A stretch of DNA of 58,801 nucleotides from Siccirubricoccus phaeus (GTDB taxonomy: Bacteria; Pseudomonadota; Alphaproteobacteria; Acetobacterales; Acetobacteraceae), in contig NZ_SRXO01000015.1 in the NCBI RefSeq assembly GCF_008360935.1, positions 1-58,801 of the forward strand. Direction: 5' to 3'. A program made the translations under genes and the position numbers. The first letter of the stretch is position 1, and every line of letters begins with the position of its first letter. The notes beneath the pieces are model-generated. The model saw only the letters and a program-made list of their open reading frames with translations, did not search any database and was not told the origin of the DNA. Shown in pieces: positions 48,395 to 57,499 of the stretch.

Positions 48395-50667
48395 ACGTCA
48401 TCACCCCCGCTGAGAACAAGTGGATCGGCACCCGCACCGTCCGCCCGGACGGCGCCGACAAGGTGACCGGCCGCGCCGCCTATGCGGCGGACACCACCAT
48501 GCCGGGCATGATCTGGGGCAAGGTGCTGCGCAGCCCGCACGCCCACGCCGTCATCAAGTCGATCGACACCAGCAAGGCGGAAGCCCTGCCGGGCGTGAAG
48601 GCGATGGTCACGGCGAAGGACATCGTCGATTTCCCCACCGACAAATCGGTCATGCTCGGCATCCAGGACATGCGCTGGATGTGCCGCAACGTGATGGCGC
48701 GGGAGAAGGCGCTGTTCCACGGCCACCCGATCGCCGCCGTCGCCGCCACGACGGAGGAGATCGCCGCCGAGGCCTGCCGGCTGATCGACGTCCAGTACGA
48801 GGTGCTGCCGCACGCCATCGAGATCGAGGACGCGATCAAGCCCGACGCGCCGATCCTGCACCCCTTCCTGCAGCATGAGGGCAAGCCCTCCAACATCGCC
48901 GGCACCATGGTGGCGAAGCTCGGCGATATCGAGCAGGGCTTCGCCGAGGCGGAGGTCGTCATCGAGCGCACCTTCCGCACCCGCCCGGTGCATCAGGGCT
49001 ATATCGAGCCGCATGCCTGCACGGTGAGCTATGCCGCGGATGGCCGTGCCACCATCTGGTCCTCCTCCCAGGGCCAGTTCATGGTCCGCGCCATGACGTC
49101 GCTCCTCACGGGCGTGCCGCAGAGCAATATCCGGGCGATCCCGGCCGAGATCGGCGGCGGCTTCGGCGCCAAGACCATCATCTATCTCGAGCCGCTGGCA
49201 CTGCTGCTTTCGAAGAAGTCCGGCCGGCCGGTGAAGATGGTGATGAGCCGGGACGAGGTGATGCGGGCCACCGGCCCGACCTCCGGCTCGCTCTCCACCG
49301 TCAAGATCGGCGCGAAGAAGGACGGCACCATCGTCGCCGCCCAGGGCACCTTCTACCTGCAGGCCGGCTGCCTCCCCGGCTCGCCGATCCGCGGGCCGGT
49401 CGGCTGCTCCTTCGCGCCCTATGCCATCCCGCATGTGCTCTCGGTGGGCTACGACGTGGTCTGCAACCGCTCCAAGGTCGCGGCCTACCGGGCGCCGGGC
49501 GCACCGATCGGCGCCTACGCCACCGAATGCGTGCTGGATGAGCTGGCGGAGAAGCTCGGCATCGACCCGCTGGAGCTGCGCCACCGGAACAGCGCCAAGA
49601 CGGGGATGAAGGCGGCCTATGGCGCCACCTTCAACCAGGTGACCTTCGAGGAAACCATCGAGGCGATCCAGAACCACGAGCACTACAAGACCCCGCTGGA
49701 GAAGAACCCGCGCCCGGGCATCAAGCGCGGCCGCGGCGTCGCTTCCGGCTTCTGGTACAATGCCGGCGGCGAGAGCAGCGCGCAGGTGAACCTCACCGAG
49801 GACGGCAATGTGGTGGTCATCACCGGCCATCCGGATGTCGGCGGCTCCCGCGCCTCCATCGCCAATGTCACGGCGGAGCTGCTGGGGGTGGAGCATGACC
49901 GCGTCTCGGTCATCATCGGCGACACGGCCTCCATCGGCTTCTCCAACCTCACCGGCGGCAGCCGCGTGACCTTCGCCTCCGCCATGGTGGTGACGCAGTC
50001 GGTGGAGAAGGTCATCGGCCAGCTCAAGGAACGGGCGGCGAAGATCTGGAAGATCGACCCCGAGGCGGTGATCTACGAGAACGGCGCCTGCCGCCCGGCC
50101 GGGCCGAATGCCGGGCAGTTCCCGCCGCTGGCGCTGAAGGATCTGGCGGCGAAGGCGAATGAGACGGGCGGGCCGATCGGCGCCGGCGTCCAGCTCAACA
50201 CCCAGGGCGCCGATCCGGGCTTCGCCACGCATGTGGTGGATGTCGAGGTCGATGTCGATCTCGGCATCGTCCGGGTGCTGCGCTACACCGCGGCGCAGGA
50301 TGTCGGGCGCGCCCTGCACCCGAGCTATGTGGAAGGCCAGATCCAGGGCGGCGTGGTGCAGGGGATCGGCTGGGCGCTCTCCGAGGAATACCTGTACGAC
50401 AAGCAGGGGCGGCTGGATAACGCCAACTTCCTCGACTACCGCATGCCGGTCTGCTCCGACGTGCCGATGATCGAGGCGGTGGTGCTGGAGATCCCGAACC
50501 CGCGCCACCCGCAGGGGGTCAAGGGCGTGGGCGAGGCGCCGATCGTGCCGCCGCTCGCGGCCATCGCCAACGCCGTCCACGACGCGCTGGGGCGGCGCTT
50601 CTACAGCCTGCCGATGTCGCCGCCGAAGGTGACGGAGGTGATGGACCTGCCGCTGGCGGCGGAATAG
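48391..50667 (+). CDS. Molybdenum hydroxylase catalytic subunit (xanthine dehydrogenase family)
   Basis: 758 residues. The family start is RPDGADKVTGRAAYAADTTM, with IGGGFGAKTIIYLEPLA near 250 and the catalytic Glu in VKGVGEAPIVPPLAA near 720. The active-site loop reads VAAYRAPGAPIG, where form I CO dehydrogenase has AYRCSFR and form II AYRGAGR, so it is not a true CO dehydrogenase. It hydroxylates an unidentified carbon centre, probably a heterocycle or aldehyde, using molybdopterin-cytosine dinucleotide. No MocA, XdhC or CoxD-type accessory gene is nearby. Confidence 0.93.
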   Translation: MNVITPAENKWIGTRTVRPDGADKVTGRAAYAADTTMPGMIWGKVLRSPHAHAVIKSIDTSKAEALPGVKAMVTAKDIVDFPTDKSVMLGIQDMRWMCRNVMAREKALFHGHPIAAVAATTEEIAAEACRLIDVQYEVLPHAIEIEDAIKPDAPILHPFLQHEGKPSNIAGTMVAKLGDIEQGFAEAEVVIERTFRTRPVHQGYIEPHACTVSYAADGRATIWSSSQGQFMVRAMTSLLTGVPQSNIRAIPAEIGGGFGAKTIIYLEPLALLLSKKSGRPVKMVMSRDEVMRATGPTSGSLSTVKIGAKKDGTIVAAQGTFYLQAGCLPGSPIRGPVGCSFAPYAIPHVLSVGYDVVCNRSKVAAYRAPGAPIGAYATECVLDELAEKLGIDPLELRHRNSAKTGMKAAYGATFNQVTFEETIEAIQNHEHYKTPLEKNPRPGIKRGRGVASGFWYNAGGESSAQVNLTEDGNVVVITGHPDVGGSRASIANVTAELLGVEHDRVSVIIGDTASIGFSNLTGGSRVTFASAMVVTQSVEKVIGQLKERAAKIWKIDPEAVIYENGACRPAGPNAGQFPPLALKDLAAKANETGGPIGAGVQLNTQGADPGFATHVVDVEVDVDLGIVRVLRYTAAQDVGRALHPSYVEGQIQGGVVQGIGWALSEEYLYDKQGRLDNANFLDYRMPVCSDVPMIEAVVLEIPNPRHPQGVKGVGEAPIVPPLAAIANAVHDALGRRFYSLPMSPPKVTEVMDLPLAAE

Positions 50668-50683
50668 GGCAGGCGGGGGCGCG

Positions 50684-50832
50684 GCCCCCGCCGGGGCCAG
50701 GCCCGGGCCCCGGACCCCGGTCCGAGTTTGCGGTTCAACCTGCCGACTCACACCGGGGTCGGGGGGGTGGTCCACCCCCCGGCGGGGTCCTGGGGCAGCG
50801 CCCCTGGTGGGGCATGGGGCGAAGCCCCATCA
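50684..50832 (+). repeat. GC-rich repeat, copy E (non-coding twin of copy C)
   Basis: Nearly the same 150 bp as 34932-35083: CCCCGCCGGGGCCAGG, ACCCCGGTCCGAGTTTGCGG, TTCAACCTGCCGACTC, GGGGTGGTCCACCCCCCGGC and ATGGGGCGAAGCCCCAT. It occupies half of the 334-bp gap before the FAD oxidoreductase; the other half (50833-51001) shows nothing specific. Confidence 0.85.
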
Positions 50833-51001
50833 CCTTGCCAACCACCCCCCATTAGGCTCAGATCGCCTGGGGAATCGTCCGCGCCGCCGTGGTCCTGCCC
50901 GGCCCGAGCGGCCGGCGCCCCGTTGCGCGGGCATTCCCCCGGCGCCACCCCTCTGCGTGCCGCCGGACCGGGTTTCATCTGCGCGGAGCGACAGGAGCAT
51001 C

Positions 51002-52246
51002 ATGCCGCAATCGGCCATCGTCCTCGGCGCCGGCATGGTCGGCGTCTCGGTGGCGCTGCATCTTCGGCGGCGCGGCTATGAGGTGGCGCTGGTGGACCGC
51101 AACGGCCCCGGCGAAGGCGCCAGCTTCGGCAATGGCGGGCTGATCCAGCGGGAGGCGGTCTATCCGCACCCCTTCCCCCGCGGCATCGCGGAGCTGCGGC
51201 GGATCGCCGGCAACCGCGCCGTCGACGTCTCCTACCACCCGCTGGCGCTGCCGGGCTTCGCCTCGCCCCTGCTGCAATATTGGTGGCATTCGGAGCCGCG
51301 ACGCTATCTGCAGGCGGTGACGGCCTATGCGAGGCTGATCGTCACCTGCATCGACGAGCATCTGGCGCTGGCCCGCGGCACGCCGGCGGAGGCGCTGCTG
51401 CGGCCGATCGGCTGGATGCGGCTGTTCAGCGACCGCAAGCTGCTGGACGCGGCGCTGGCGCAGGCGGAAGTGGCGAAGCGCGATTACGGCGTGAACTACC
51501 TGGCGCTGGATGCGAAGGGGCTGGCGGAGGCGGAACCCTCCCTCCTCGTCTCCCGTACCGGGGCGATTCACTGGACGGACCCGCTTTCGGTCAGCGACCC
51601 GCATGCGCTGACGGTCGCCTATGCCGGCATGTTCACCGCCGAGGGCGGCCGGCTGCTGCGGGGCGATGCGCTGACGCTGGAGAAGGCCGGCAGCGGCTGG
51701 CGGGTGCAGACAGAGTCCGGGCCGGTGGAGGCGGCGGAGGTGGTGGTGGCGCTCGGCGCGCATTCCGCGGTGCTGACTCGGCGCTTCGGCTATGCGCCGC
51801 CGATCTTCGGCAAGCGCGGCTACCACATGCATTACGGGCTGCGCGGCAATGCGGTGCTGCACCGGCCGGTGCTGGACACCGAAAGCGGCTTCCTGCTGGC
51901 GCCGATGCGGGCGGGCATCCGCCTGACCACCGGCGCGGAATTCGCCCGGCTGGATTCGCCGGCGACGCCGGTGCAGTTGGAACGGGCGGAGCCCGTGGCG
52001 CGCGGGCTGTTGCCGCTGGGCGACCGCGTGGAGAACGCGCCCTGGATGGGCGTCAGGCCCTGCACGCCGGACATGCTGCCGATCATTGGGAAGCTGCCAG
52101 GGCAGCAGGGGGCATGGTGCGCCTTCGGCCATGCGCATCAGGGACTGACGCTGGGGCCGACCACGGGGCGGCTGCTGGGGGAGATGATGGCCGGCGGGGA
52201 GCCCTTCACGGACCCGGCGCCGTACCGGGCGGAGAGATTCGCTTAG
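51002..52246 (+). CDS. FAD-dependent oxidoreductase (DadA/DAO family)
   Basis: 414 residues. FAD site AIVLGAGMVGVSVALHLRRR at residues 5-24, NGGLIQREAVYP, and the C-terminal family segment WMGVRPCTPDMLPIIGKLP followed by FGHAHQGLTLGPTTGRLL. It resembles D-amino-acid dehydrogenase small-subunit-type enzymes that oxidise amines or amino acids and pass electrons to quinones. AGGAG at 50993-50997 fixes the ATG. Substrate unknown. Confidence 0.92.
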   Translation: MPQSAIVLGAGMVGVSVALHLRRRGYEVALVDRNGPGEGASFGNGGLIQREAVYPHPFPRGIAELRRIAGNRAVDVSYHPLALPGFASPLLQYWWHSEPRRYLQAVTAYARLIVTCIDEHLALARGTPAEALLRPIGWMRLFSDRKLLDAALAQAEVAKRDYGVNYLALDAKGLAEAEPSLLVSRTGAIHWTDPLSVSDPHALTVAYAGMFTAEGGRLLRGDALTLEKAGSGWRVQTESGPVEAAEVVVALGAHSAVLTRRFGYAPPIFGKRGYHMHYGLRGNAVLHRPVLDTESGFLLAPMRAGIRLTTGAEFARLDSPATPVQLERAEPVARGLLPLGDRVENAPWMGVRPCTPDMLPIIGKLPGQQGAWCAFGHAHQGLTLGPTTGRLLGEMMAGGEPFTDPAPYRAERFA

Positions 52247-52292
52247 GGGCCTTGCCCCCGGCCCCGTCCGGGTTTCGGACCCGACGGCTGAA

Positions 52293-52398
52293 CTAGAGCG
52301 GGATCGGTTGCGCTGCGCTCACCCGCCCGCTCTAGCTCATTGTTCGGTCGCGTGATTCATGGTTTCGGTCGATTCGACCTCAACCGATCACGCTCTAG
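52293..52398. repeat. ~105-bp palindromic intergenic element, copy 3
   Basis: Starts CTAGAGCGGGATCGGTTGC and ends CAACCGATCACGCTCTAG, with CTAGCTCATTGTTCGGTCGC and GGTTTCGGTCGATTCGACC inside. Same orientation as 18841-18948, opposite to 4390-4495. Both outer ends carry CTAG. Confidence 0.85.
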
Positions 52399-52404
52399 CA
52401 GACT

Positions 52405-52493
52405 CGCGCTAGGGTCCGGGGAGGGGCTCCCCTCCCCGGCGGGGGTGCAAGGGGCGGCGCCCCCTGCCGGGGTTGGGGGCGAAGCCCCCGCCC
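52405..52493 (+). repeat. GC-rich repeat, copy F
   Basis: GGGTCCGGGGAGGGGCTCCC, CTCCCCGGCGGGGGTGCAAG and GGGGGCGAAGCCCCCGCCCC. It abuts a 105-bp palindrome exactly as at 18841-19056, so the two elements occur as a pair twice. Its right end touches the lyase stop codon. Confidence 0.75.
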
Positions 52494-53993
52494 CTACCGC
52501 GCCGGCAGCAGCTTCGCGAAATCCGCGTCCAGCGCGGCCAGCGCCCCGTCGATGCGGCCGCGGCTTTCCTCCCGCCATCGCCTCTGCGCCGCCAACGCCT
52601 CCCGCGCGCCCGCGATCATCCGCGCCATCTCGGCCGGCTGCGGCCCGCCGGAAGTGGCGCGCGCCCGGACGATCGCCACCGGGTCCAGCGCCGCGCGGAA
52701 CGCCGCCTCGTCCAGCGGCAGGCTGGCATTCTCCACCTGCATCTCGTGCCGCAGCGTGTCGGCGTAGATGCGTCGCGCCTCGGCATAGGGGAAGTCGCTC
52801 GGCCGGATGTCGTGTTCCCGCGCATAGTCCACGATGCCGGAGGCGAAGTGGTGGCCGACGCGGAAGGGCAGCCTGTGCTCTCGCATCAGCAGGTCGGCGA
52901 GTTCCTGGGAGGCGGTCCAGTCGCTGTTCAGCTCCTCCAGTGCCCGCTCCGGGCTCAGCACCAGCGCCGAGAGCACGCGGTCGAACGCCACCAGCATGCG
53001 CGTGGCGCCGCCGGTGACGGCGGCGTTGTCGCGCACCGCCTTGGCGTCGCTCATCCCCGGCGGAATATTGTGCGCCTGGATTGCCCGCCCCTGGCCCAGC
53101 GCAATGACGCGGGACGCCTCGGCCCGCGTGTCGTTCAGCAGGCCGGGGTTGCGCTTCTGCGGCATGGCGGAGGAGACATAGGTGTTGCCCTCGCCCTCGC
53201 GCAGCAGGATCCACGGCCGCGCCTGGGCGTATTGCGTCATCACATCCTCGACGAAGGCGCCGACATGCAGCGCGAGCGAGGTGGCGACGGCGCCGATCTC
53301 CACCGGCATCTCGGTGGCGAGGATCTGCGCGGCGTCATAGGCATTCTCGACCAGCACGGGGAAGCCGAGATAGCGCGCCATGCGCTCGCGGTTCAGCGGC
53401 CAGCTCGTGCCGTTCAGCACGGTGGTGCCCATGGGGGAATGGTCCAGCCGGGCGAAGGCCGAGCGCAGCCTTTCCGAATCGCGGCGGAAGCCGGCCAGGT
53501 GGCCCAGCAGGTAATGGCCATAGCTGTTGGGCTGGGCGGCGACGCCGTTGGTGTAGTTGGGCACCACGGTGGCGGCGTGCTGCGCGGCCAGGCGCAGCAG
53601 ATTCGCCTCCACCTTCTCCAGCGCGGCGGCGAGCTGCAGCAGCTCGTCGCGCAGGATGGCGGCGCGGACGGTGGCCAGCATGTCCTGGCTGGAGCGGCCG
53701 GCATGCAGCAGCGTGGCATCGACGCCGGCGGCCTCGATCAGCAGCGGCTCGAAGGTGATGACCAGGGTGGGGCGACGGCCGCCCGGCTGGTCGCCGGCGC
53801 GCAGCACCTGCTGCAGCCCGGCGGCGAGGCGCGGCGCCAAGGCGGGGTCCAGCAGCCCCTCCTGGTTGTTGATGACGGCGCTGGCCTTGTTGATCTCGCC
53901 CAGCCAGTAGAATTCGTCCCGCCGGGGAGCGGGTTGGGCAAGGGCGTCACCGCACATCAGCAGGGCTCCGAGTCCGATCCAGAACGGCTTCAT
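52494..53993 (-). CDS. Exported argininosuccinate-lyase-like protein with altered active site
   Basis: 499 residues of the fumarase/aspartase/argininosuccinate-lyase superfamily. The signature VSSAMPQKRNPGLLNDTRAE near 295 keeps the catalytic Ser loop, and LHAGRSSQDMLATVRAAI near 95 is the HTGRSRND region. Two departures are seen. An N-terminal signal peptide (MKPFWIGLGALLMCGDALAQ) predicts a periplasmic location. The active-site His motif GYTHLQRAQP of true lyases reads NYTNGVAAQP, so His is lost. It may act on another substrate. It is a single gene, downstream of and on the same strand as a GST gene, and is not part of an arg operon. Confidence 0.85.
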   Translation of the reverse strand: MKPFWIGLGALLMCGDALAQPAPRRDEFYWLGEINKASAVINNQEGLLDPALAPRLAAGLQQVLRAGDQPGGRRPTLVITFEPLLIEAAGVDATLLHAGRSSQDMLATVRAAILRDELLQLAAALEKVEANLLRLAAQHAATVVPNYTNGVAAQPNSYGHYLLGHLAGFRRDSERLRSAFARLDHSPMGTTVLNGTSWPLNRERMARYLGFPVLVENAYDAAQILATEMPVEIGAVATSLALHVGAFVEDVMTQYAQARPWILLREGEGNTYVSSAMPQKRNPGLLNDTRAEASRVIALGQGRAIQAHNIPPGMSDAKAVRDNAAVTGGATRMLVAFDRVLSALVLSPERALEELNSDWTASQELADLLMREHRLPFRVGHHFASGIVDYAREHDIRPSDFPYAEARRIYADTLRHEMQVENASLPLDEAAFRAALDPVAIVRARATSGGPQPAEMARMIAGAREALAAQRRWREESRGRIDGALAALDADFAKLLPAR

Positions 53994-54031
53994 GGCAGTC
54001 TCCCACGGCCGCCGGAGGCCGCCCTGCCAAC

Positions 54032-54685
54032 CTAGCCCGGCGGGGCGTGGTAGGGCAGGCGCTGGCCAGGCAGCAGATCGTAGGGGGCGCGCCAGCCCGG
54101 CAGGGCGGCGATGCGGTCCAACCAGGCGCGGATCGCCGGATAGTCGGCGGCGAGGTCGAAGCCGGTCTCCTCCGCGGGGAAGGACAGGTAGGCGCACATG
54201 GACAGGTCGGCGATGGTCGCCCGTTCCCCCAGCAGGAAGGGGTGCGCCGCCAGGTGCCCGGCGAGGATGCCGAGGAAATCCAGCAGCCGCTCGCGCATCC
54301 AGGCGAGCACCGCCAGATCAGGGTCCGGGGTGAAGGCACGGCGATAGCGATAGGCGGCGAGGAAGCCGCTGAGCTTCTGGTTGTCCCAGAACAGCCAGCG
54401 CAGCAGCTCGAAGCGCTCCGCCGCGTCGCGCGCGCCGTACTGGCCGTAGCGCTCGGCGAGGCGGAGCAGGATGGGGGCGGTCTGGGTCAGGCGCGCGCCA
54501 TCCTCCTCCAGCACCGGGATCTCGCCCATCGGGTTCACCGCCGTGCGCCATGCGGGGGTGCGGGTGACGCCGCCGCCGAAATCGGTCCAGACGGGCTCGA
54601 AGCCCTGGCCGCAGAGGGTGAGCATCAGGGCCAGCTTGTAGCTGTTGCCGGATTCCGGGAAGTAATGCAGGCGGTAGGCGGGCAT
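54032..54685 (-). CDS. Glutathione S-transferase family protein
   Basis: 217 residues. The N-terminal thioredoxin-like domain has LHYFPESGNSYKLALML and the cis-Pro/Ser loop MGEIPVLEEDGARLTQTAPI; the C-terminal helical domain has the N-capping box in FLLGERATIADLSMCAYL. It conjugates glutathione to electrophiles or acts in isomerisation. It lies between a LysR regulator and the exported lyase, all on the minus strand. Confidence 0.93.
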   Translation of the reverse strand: MPAYRLHYFPESGNSYKLALMLTLCGQGFEPVWTDFGGGVTRTPAWRTAVNPMGEIPVLEEDGARLTQTAPILLRLAERYGQYGARDAAERFELLRWLFWDNQKLSGFLAAYRYRRAFTPDPDLAVLAWMRERLLDFLGILAGHLAAHPFLLGERATIADLSMCAYLSFPAEETGFDLAADYPAIRAWLDRIAALPGWRAPYDLLPGQRLPYHAPPG

Positions 54686-54710
54686 GGCGCGGGCTCCCTC
54701 GGCCGCCGCG

Positions 54711-55685
54711 TCAGCGCCGGCCCCCTTCGCCCGCGGAGGCTAGGGGCCGGGCGGGGGCGCCACCATTCAGTTCCAGGGCGCCGGGGTTCAGCGCCGTGCA
54801 AGGCGCGGCTAGGAAGGCGGCGGCCTCCCGCCGCAGCCAGTCGCGGAACAGCGCCATGGCGCGGCCGGGCCGCCCAGCGCCGCGCCGCCGCACCAGGTGG
54901 AATTGCCGCGAAAGCCGCACCGGCCCGGGCGGCAGCGCCACCAGCCGGCCGGCTTGCAGGTAAGGCCGCACCACCGGGTCCAGCCCCAGCGCCACGCCCT
55001 GGCCCGCGGCGGCCGCCTCATAGACCAGGGAAAGGTTGTCGAAGCTGCGGGCGAGCGGCGGCGCGGGCTCCGCCACGCCATGCGCGGCGAGGTATTCGCG
55101 CCAAAATTCCGGCTGGTGGGTCGTGCCGATCAGGGGCAGCCGCAGCAGCGCCGCCGCGTCCGGCCCCACCGCCAGACCGGGCCGCGCCACGGGAAAGGCC
55201 AGCACCGGCAGGAAGGGCTCCGCCAGCAGACCCGGCCAGGGCCCGATACCCAGCCGGATGGCCCCGTCCAGATCCGGCCGGGCGCGCAGATCCACCGGCT
55301 CGGGGCCGGTCTCCAGCTCGATCTCGGTACCCGCATGGCGGGACGCCCAGCCGCCCAGCCGCGGCACCAGCCATTGCGCCGCGAAGCTCGGCATGACGGT
55401 GAGGCGGAGCGGGCGCCGGCCGGCGCCGCGCATGGCCTCGGTGGCGGTGGCGAGGCTCTCCCAGGCCGGGCCGATGGCGGCGAAATAGGCGGCGCCGGAC
55501 TCGGTCAGCGCCAGGCCGCGCGGCAGGCGGCGGAAGAGCGGCATGCCGAGCTGCGCCTCCAGCAGCGCGATGCGCCGGCTGAGGGCGGGGACGGTGAGAT
55601 GCATGGATTGCGCCGCCCGGGCCAGGCTTCCCAGCCTTGCCACCGCCACGAACGCCTCCATGGGGCCAAGGGGAAGTCGCCGCAT
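54711..55685 (-). CDS. LysR-family transcriptional regulator
   Basis: 324 residues. The N-terminal helix-turn-helix (MEAFVAVARLGSLARAAQSM, LTVPALSRRIALLEAQLGMP) and periplasmic-binding-like effector domain (LRLTVMPSFAAQWLVPRLGG near 95) are of the GcvA-like branch. It ends with an extra ~25-residue tail. GST and the lyase lie downstream on the same strand, 25 bases apart; they may be a target or an operon. Divergent from DUF1127. Confidence 0.93.
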   Translation of the reverse strand: MRRLPLGPMEAFVAVARLGSLARAAQSMHLTVPALSRRIALLEAQLGMPLFRRLPRGLALTESGAAYFAAIGPAWESLATATEAMRGAGRRPLRLTVMPSFAAQWLVPRLGGWASRHAGTEIELETGPEPVDLRARPDLDGAIRLGIGPWPGLLAEPFLPVLAFPVARPGLAVGPDAAALLRLPLIGTTHQPEFWREYLAAHGVAEPAPPLARSFDNLSLVYEAAAAGQGVALGLDPVVRPYLQAGRLVALPPGPVRLSRQFHLVRRRGAGRPGRAMALFRDWLRREAAAFLAAPCTALNPGALELNGGAPARPLASAGEGGRR

Positions 55686-55861
55686 GGGGGGAGGCTAGCG
55701 CAGGCGGCGATCCGGGGAAGCAGCTTCCGGCCGGCGGCGTCCTGCTCGGTGTTACGGCTGCAACGCTTCGCCGCGCTCCCTGTCATCCTCCGGCCGTCGG
55801 CCCCGCCCAGGATGGGCCCCGAAAGGCTCCGCGAAGGAGCCGCATCGGGGAAAGCCACCAC

Positions 55862-56119
55862 ATGCGAATCGACGATCCACGGTCCTTCCGGGCCGGCGAC
55901 GGCCTGCTCTCCTACGCCGCCCCTCCCGGGACGCGCCCTTCCCCTGGCCTGGGCGCGCGCTGTGCCCGCCTCCTCGCGGCGCTCAGGGCGCATTGGCGGG
56001 AGCGGCACGCGGCGGCGGAGCTGGCGGCCCTCAGCACCCGCATGCTGGCCGATATCGGCCTCACCCGCGCGGACCTGCCGCGCTTCCAGCGCCGGTGGCG
56101 GGCCGAGGAATTCCGCTGA
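55862..56119 (+). CDS. DUF1127 domain protein
   Basis: 85 residues. The C-terminal half (RHAAAELAALSTRMLADIGL, TRADLPRFQRRW) is the YjiS/DUF1127 module, a small Arg-rich domain that in alphaproteobacteria affects RNA metabolism and phosphate or carbon homeostasis. GGGGAAAG lies ten bases upstream of the ATG. Confidence 0.88.
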   Translation: MRIDDPRSFRAGDGLLSYAAPPGTRPSPGLGARCARLLAALRAHWRERHAAAELAALSTRMLADIGLTRADLPRFQRRWRAEEFR

Positions 56120-56205
56120 GCGGGGCGCGGCGCCCGAAGCCTGGCCGCTTGCCCCGCGCTCGTCCCGGCGGGCGGGAGGTTCCCGATCCCGCCCCGGATC
56201 GGCCC

Positions 56206-57495
56206 CTACCCCGCGAAGGGATCCCGCAGCGTGATGGTGTCGTCGCGGTCCGGGCTGGTGCTCAGCAGCACCACCGGCGCCTCCACCAGCTCCTCGATCC
56301 GGCGGACATACTTCACCGCCGCCGCCGGCAGCTCGGCATAGCTCCGGGCGCCCATGGTGCTGGTGCTCCAGCCCTCCAGCGTCTCGTAGACCGGCTCCGC
56401 CGCGGCCTGGGCCTGGAAGGCGGCGGGCAGGCGGCGATAGGTCTCGCCATGGATGCGGTAGCCGGTGCAGATCTTCAGCTCGGCGAGCCCGTCCAGCACG
56501 TCCAGCTTGGTCAGCGCCAGGCCCTGGATGCCGCCGAGCTTCACCGCCTGCCGCACCAGGCAGGCATCGAACCAGCCGCAGCGCCGGCGCCGGCCGGTGA
56601 CGGTGCCGAATTCCCGGCCGCGATCGCCGAGGCCGCGGCCGATCTCGTCATGCAGCTCGGTCGGGAAGGGCCCGCTGCCGACCCGCGTGCTGTAGGCCTT
56701 GGCGATGCCCAGCACCATGCCGACCGCATCCGGCCCGATCCCCGCCCCCGAAGCGGCATTGCCGGCGACGGTGTTGGAGGAGGTGACATAGGGGTAGGTG
56801 CCGTGATCGACATCCAGCATCACCGCCTGCGCGCCCTCGAACAGCACGCGCTGGCCGGCATGCCGGGCCGCATCCAGCCGCTCCCACACCGCCTCGGCGT
56901 AAGGCAGCAGCTTCGGCGCCAGGGAAAGCAGCCCATCCAGCAGCGCCTGCTTCTCGAACAGCGGCGCGCCGAGGCCCTTCAGCAGGGAATTGTGGTGCAG
57001 CAGCAGCTCGTCGAGCTTCTTCGAGAGCGTCTCCGGCTCCGCCAGGTCGCAGAGCCGGATGGAGCGCCGCCCCACCTTGTCCTCATAGGCCGGGCCGATG
57101 CCGCGGCCGGTGGTGCCGATCTTGTCGCCGCCCCGCGCCGCCTCCCGCGCCTTGTCCAGCGCCGGATGCAGCGGGAGGATCAAGGGCACGTTCTCCGCGA
57201 TGCGGAGATTCTCCGGCGAGACCTGCAGCCCCTGCGCCGTGACCTTCGCGATCTCGGCGAGCAGCGCATCCGGGTCCAGCACCACGCCATTGCCGATGAT
57301 GCCGAGCTTGCCGCGCACCACGCCGGAGGGCAGCAGGGAGAGCTTGTAGGTCTCGTTCCCCACCACCAGCGTATGGCCGGCATTGTGGCCGCCCTGGAAG
57401 CGCACGACGATATCGGCCCGGCTGGCGAGCCAGTCCACCACCTTGCCCTTGCCCTCATCGCCCCATTGGGCGCCGATCACGGCAACATTGGCCAT
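56206..57495 (-). CDS. purA: Adenylosuccinate synthetase
   Basis: 429 residues, full length. [16 protein letters not shown] at residues 7-22 with the catalytic Asp, [12 protein letters not shown] with the catalytic His, [15 protein letters not shown] near 127 and the GTP site [10 protein letters not shown] near 333. It makes adenylosuccinate from IMP, aspartate and GTP in AMP synthesis. It starts four bases after the hisZ stop, with GGAGT at the expected distance, so the two are co-transcribed. Confidence 0.98.
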   Translation of the reverse strand: MANVAVIGAQWGDEGKGKVVDWLASRADIVVRFQGGHNAGHTLVVGNETYKLSLLPSGVVRGKLGIIGNGVVLDPDALLAEIAKVTAQGLQVSPENLRIAENVPLILPLHPALDKAREAARGGDKIGTTGRGIGPAYEDKVGRRSIRLCDLAEPETLSKKLDELLLHHNSLLKGLGAPLFEKQALLDGLLSLAPKLLPYAEAVWERLDAARHAGQRVLFEGAQAVMLDVDHGTYPYVTSSNTVAGNAASGAGIGPDAVGMVLGIAKAYSTRVGSGPFPTELHDEIGRGLGDRGREFGTVTGRRRRCGWFDACLVRQAVKLGGIQGLALTKLDVLDGLAELKICTGYRIHGETYRRLPAAFQAQAAAEPVYETLEGWSTSTMGARSYAELPAAAVKYVRRIEELVEAPVVLLSTSPDRDDTITLRDPFAG

Positions 57496-57499
57496 GCGC

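Noticed and set aside
48391..50667. Aerobic CO dehydrogenase large subunit
   Set aside because: Neither AYRCSFR nor AYRGAGR is present in the active-site loop.
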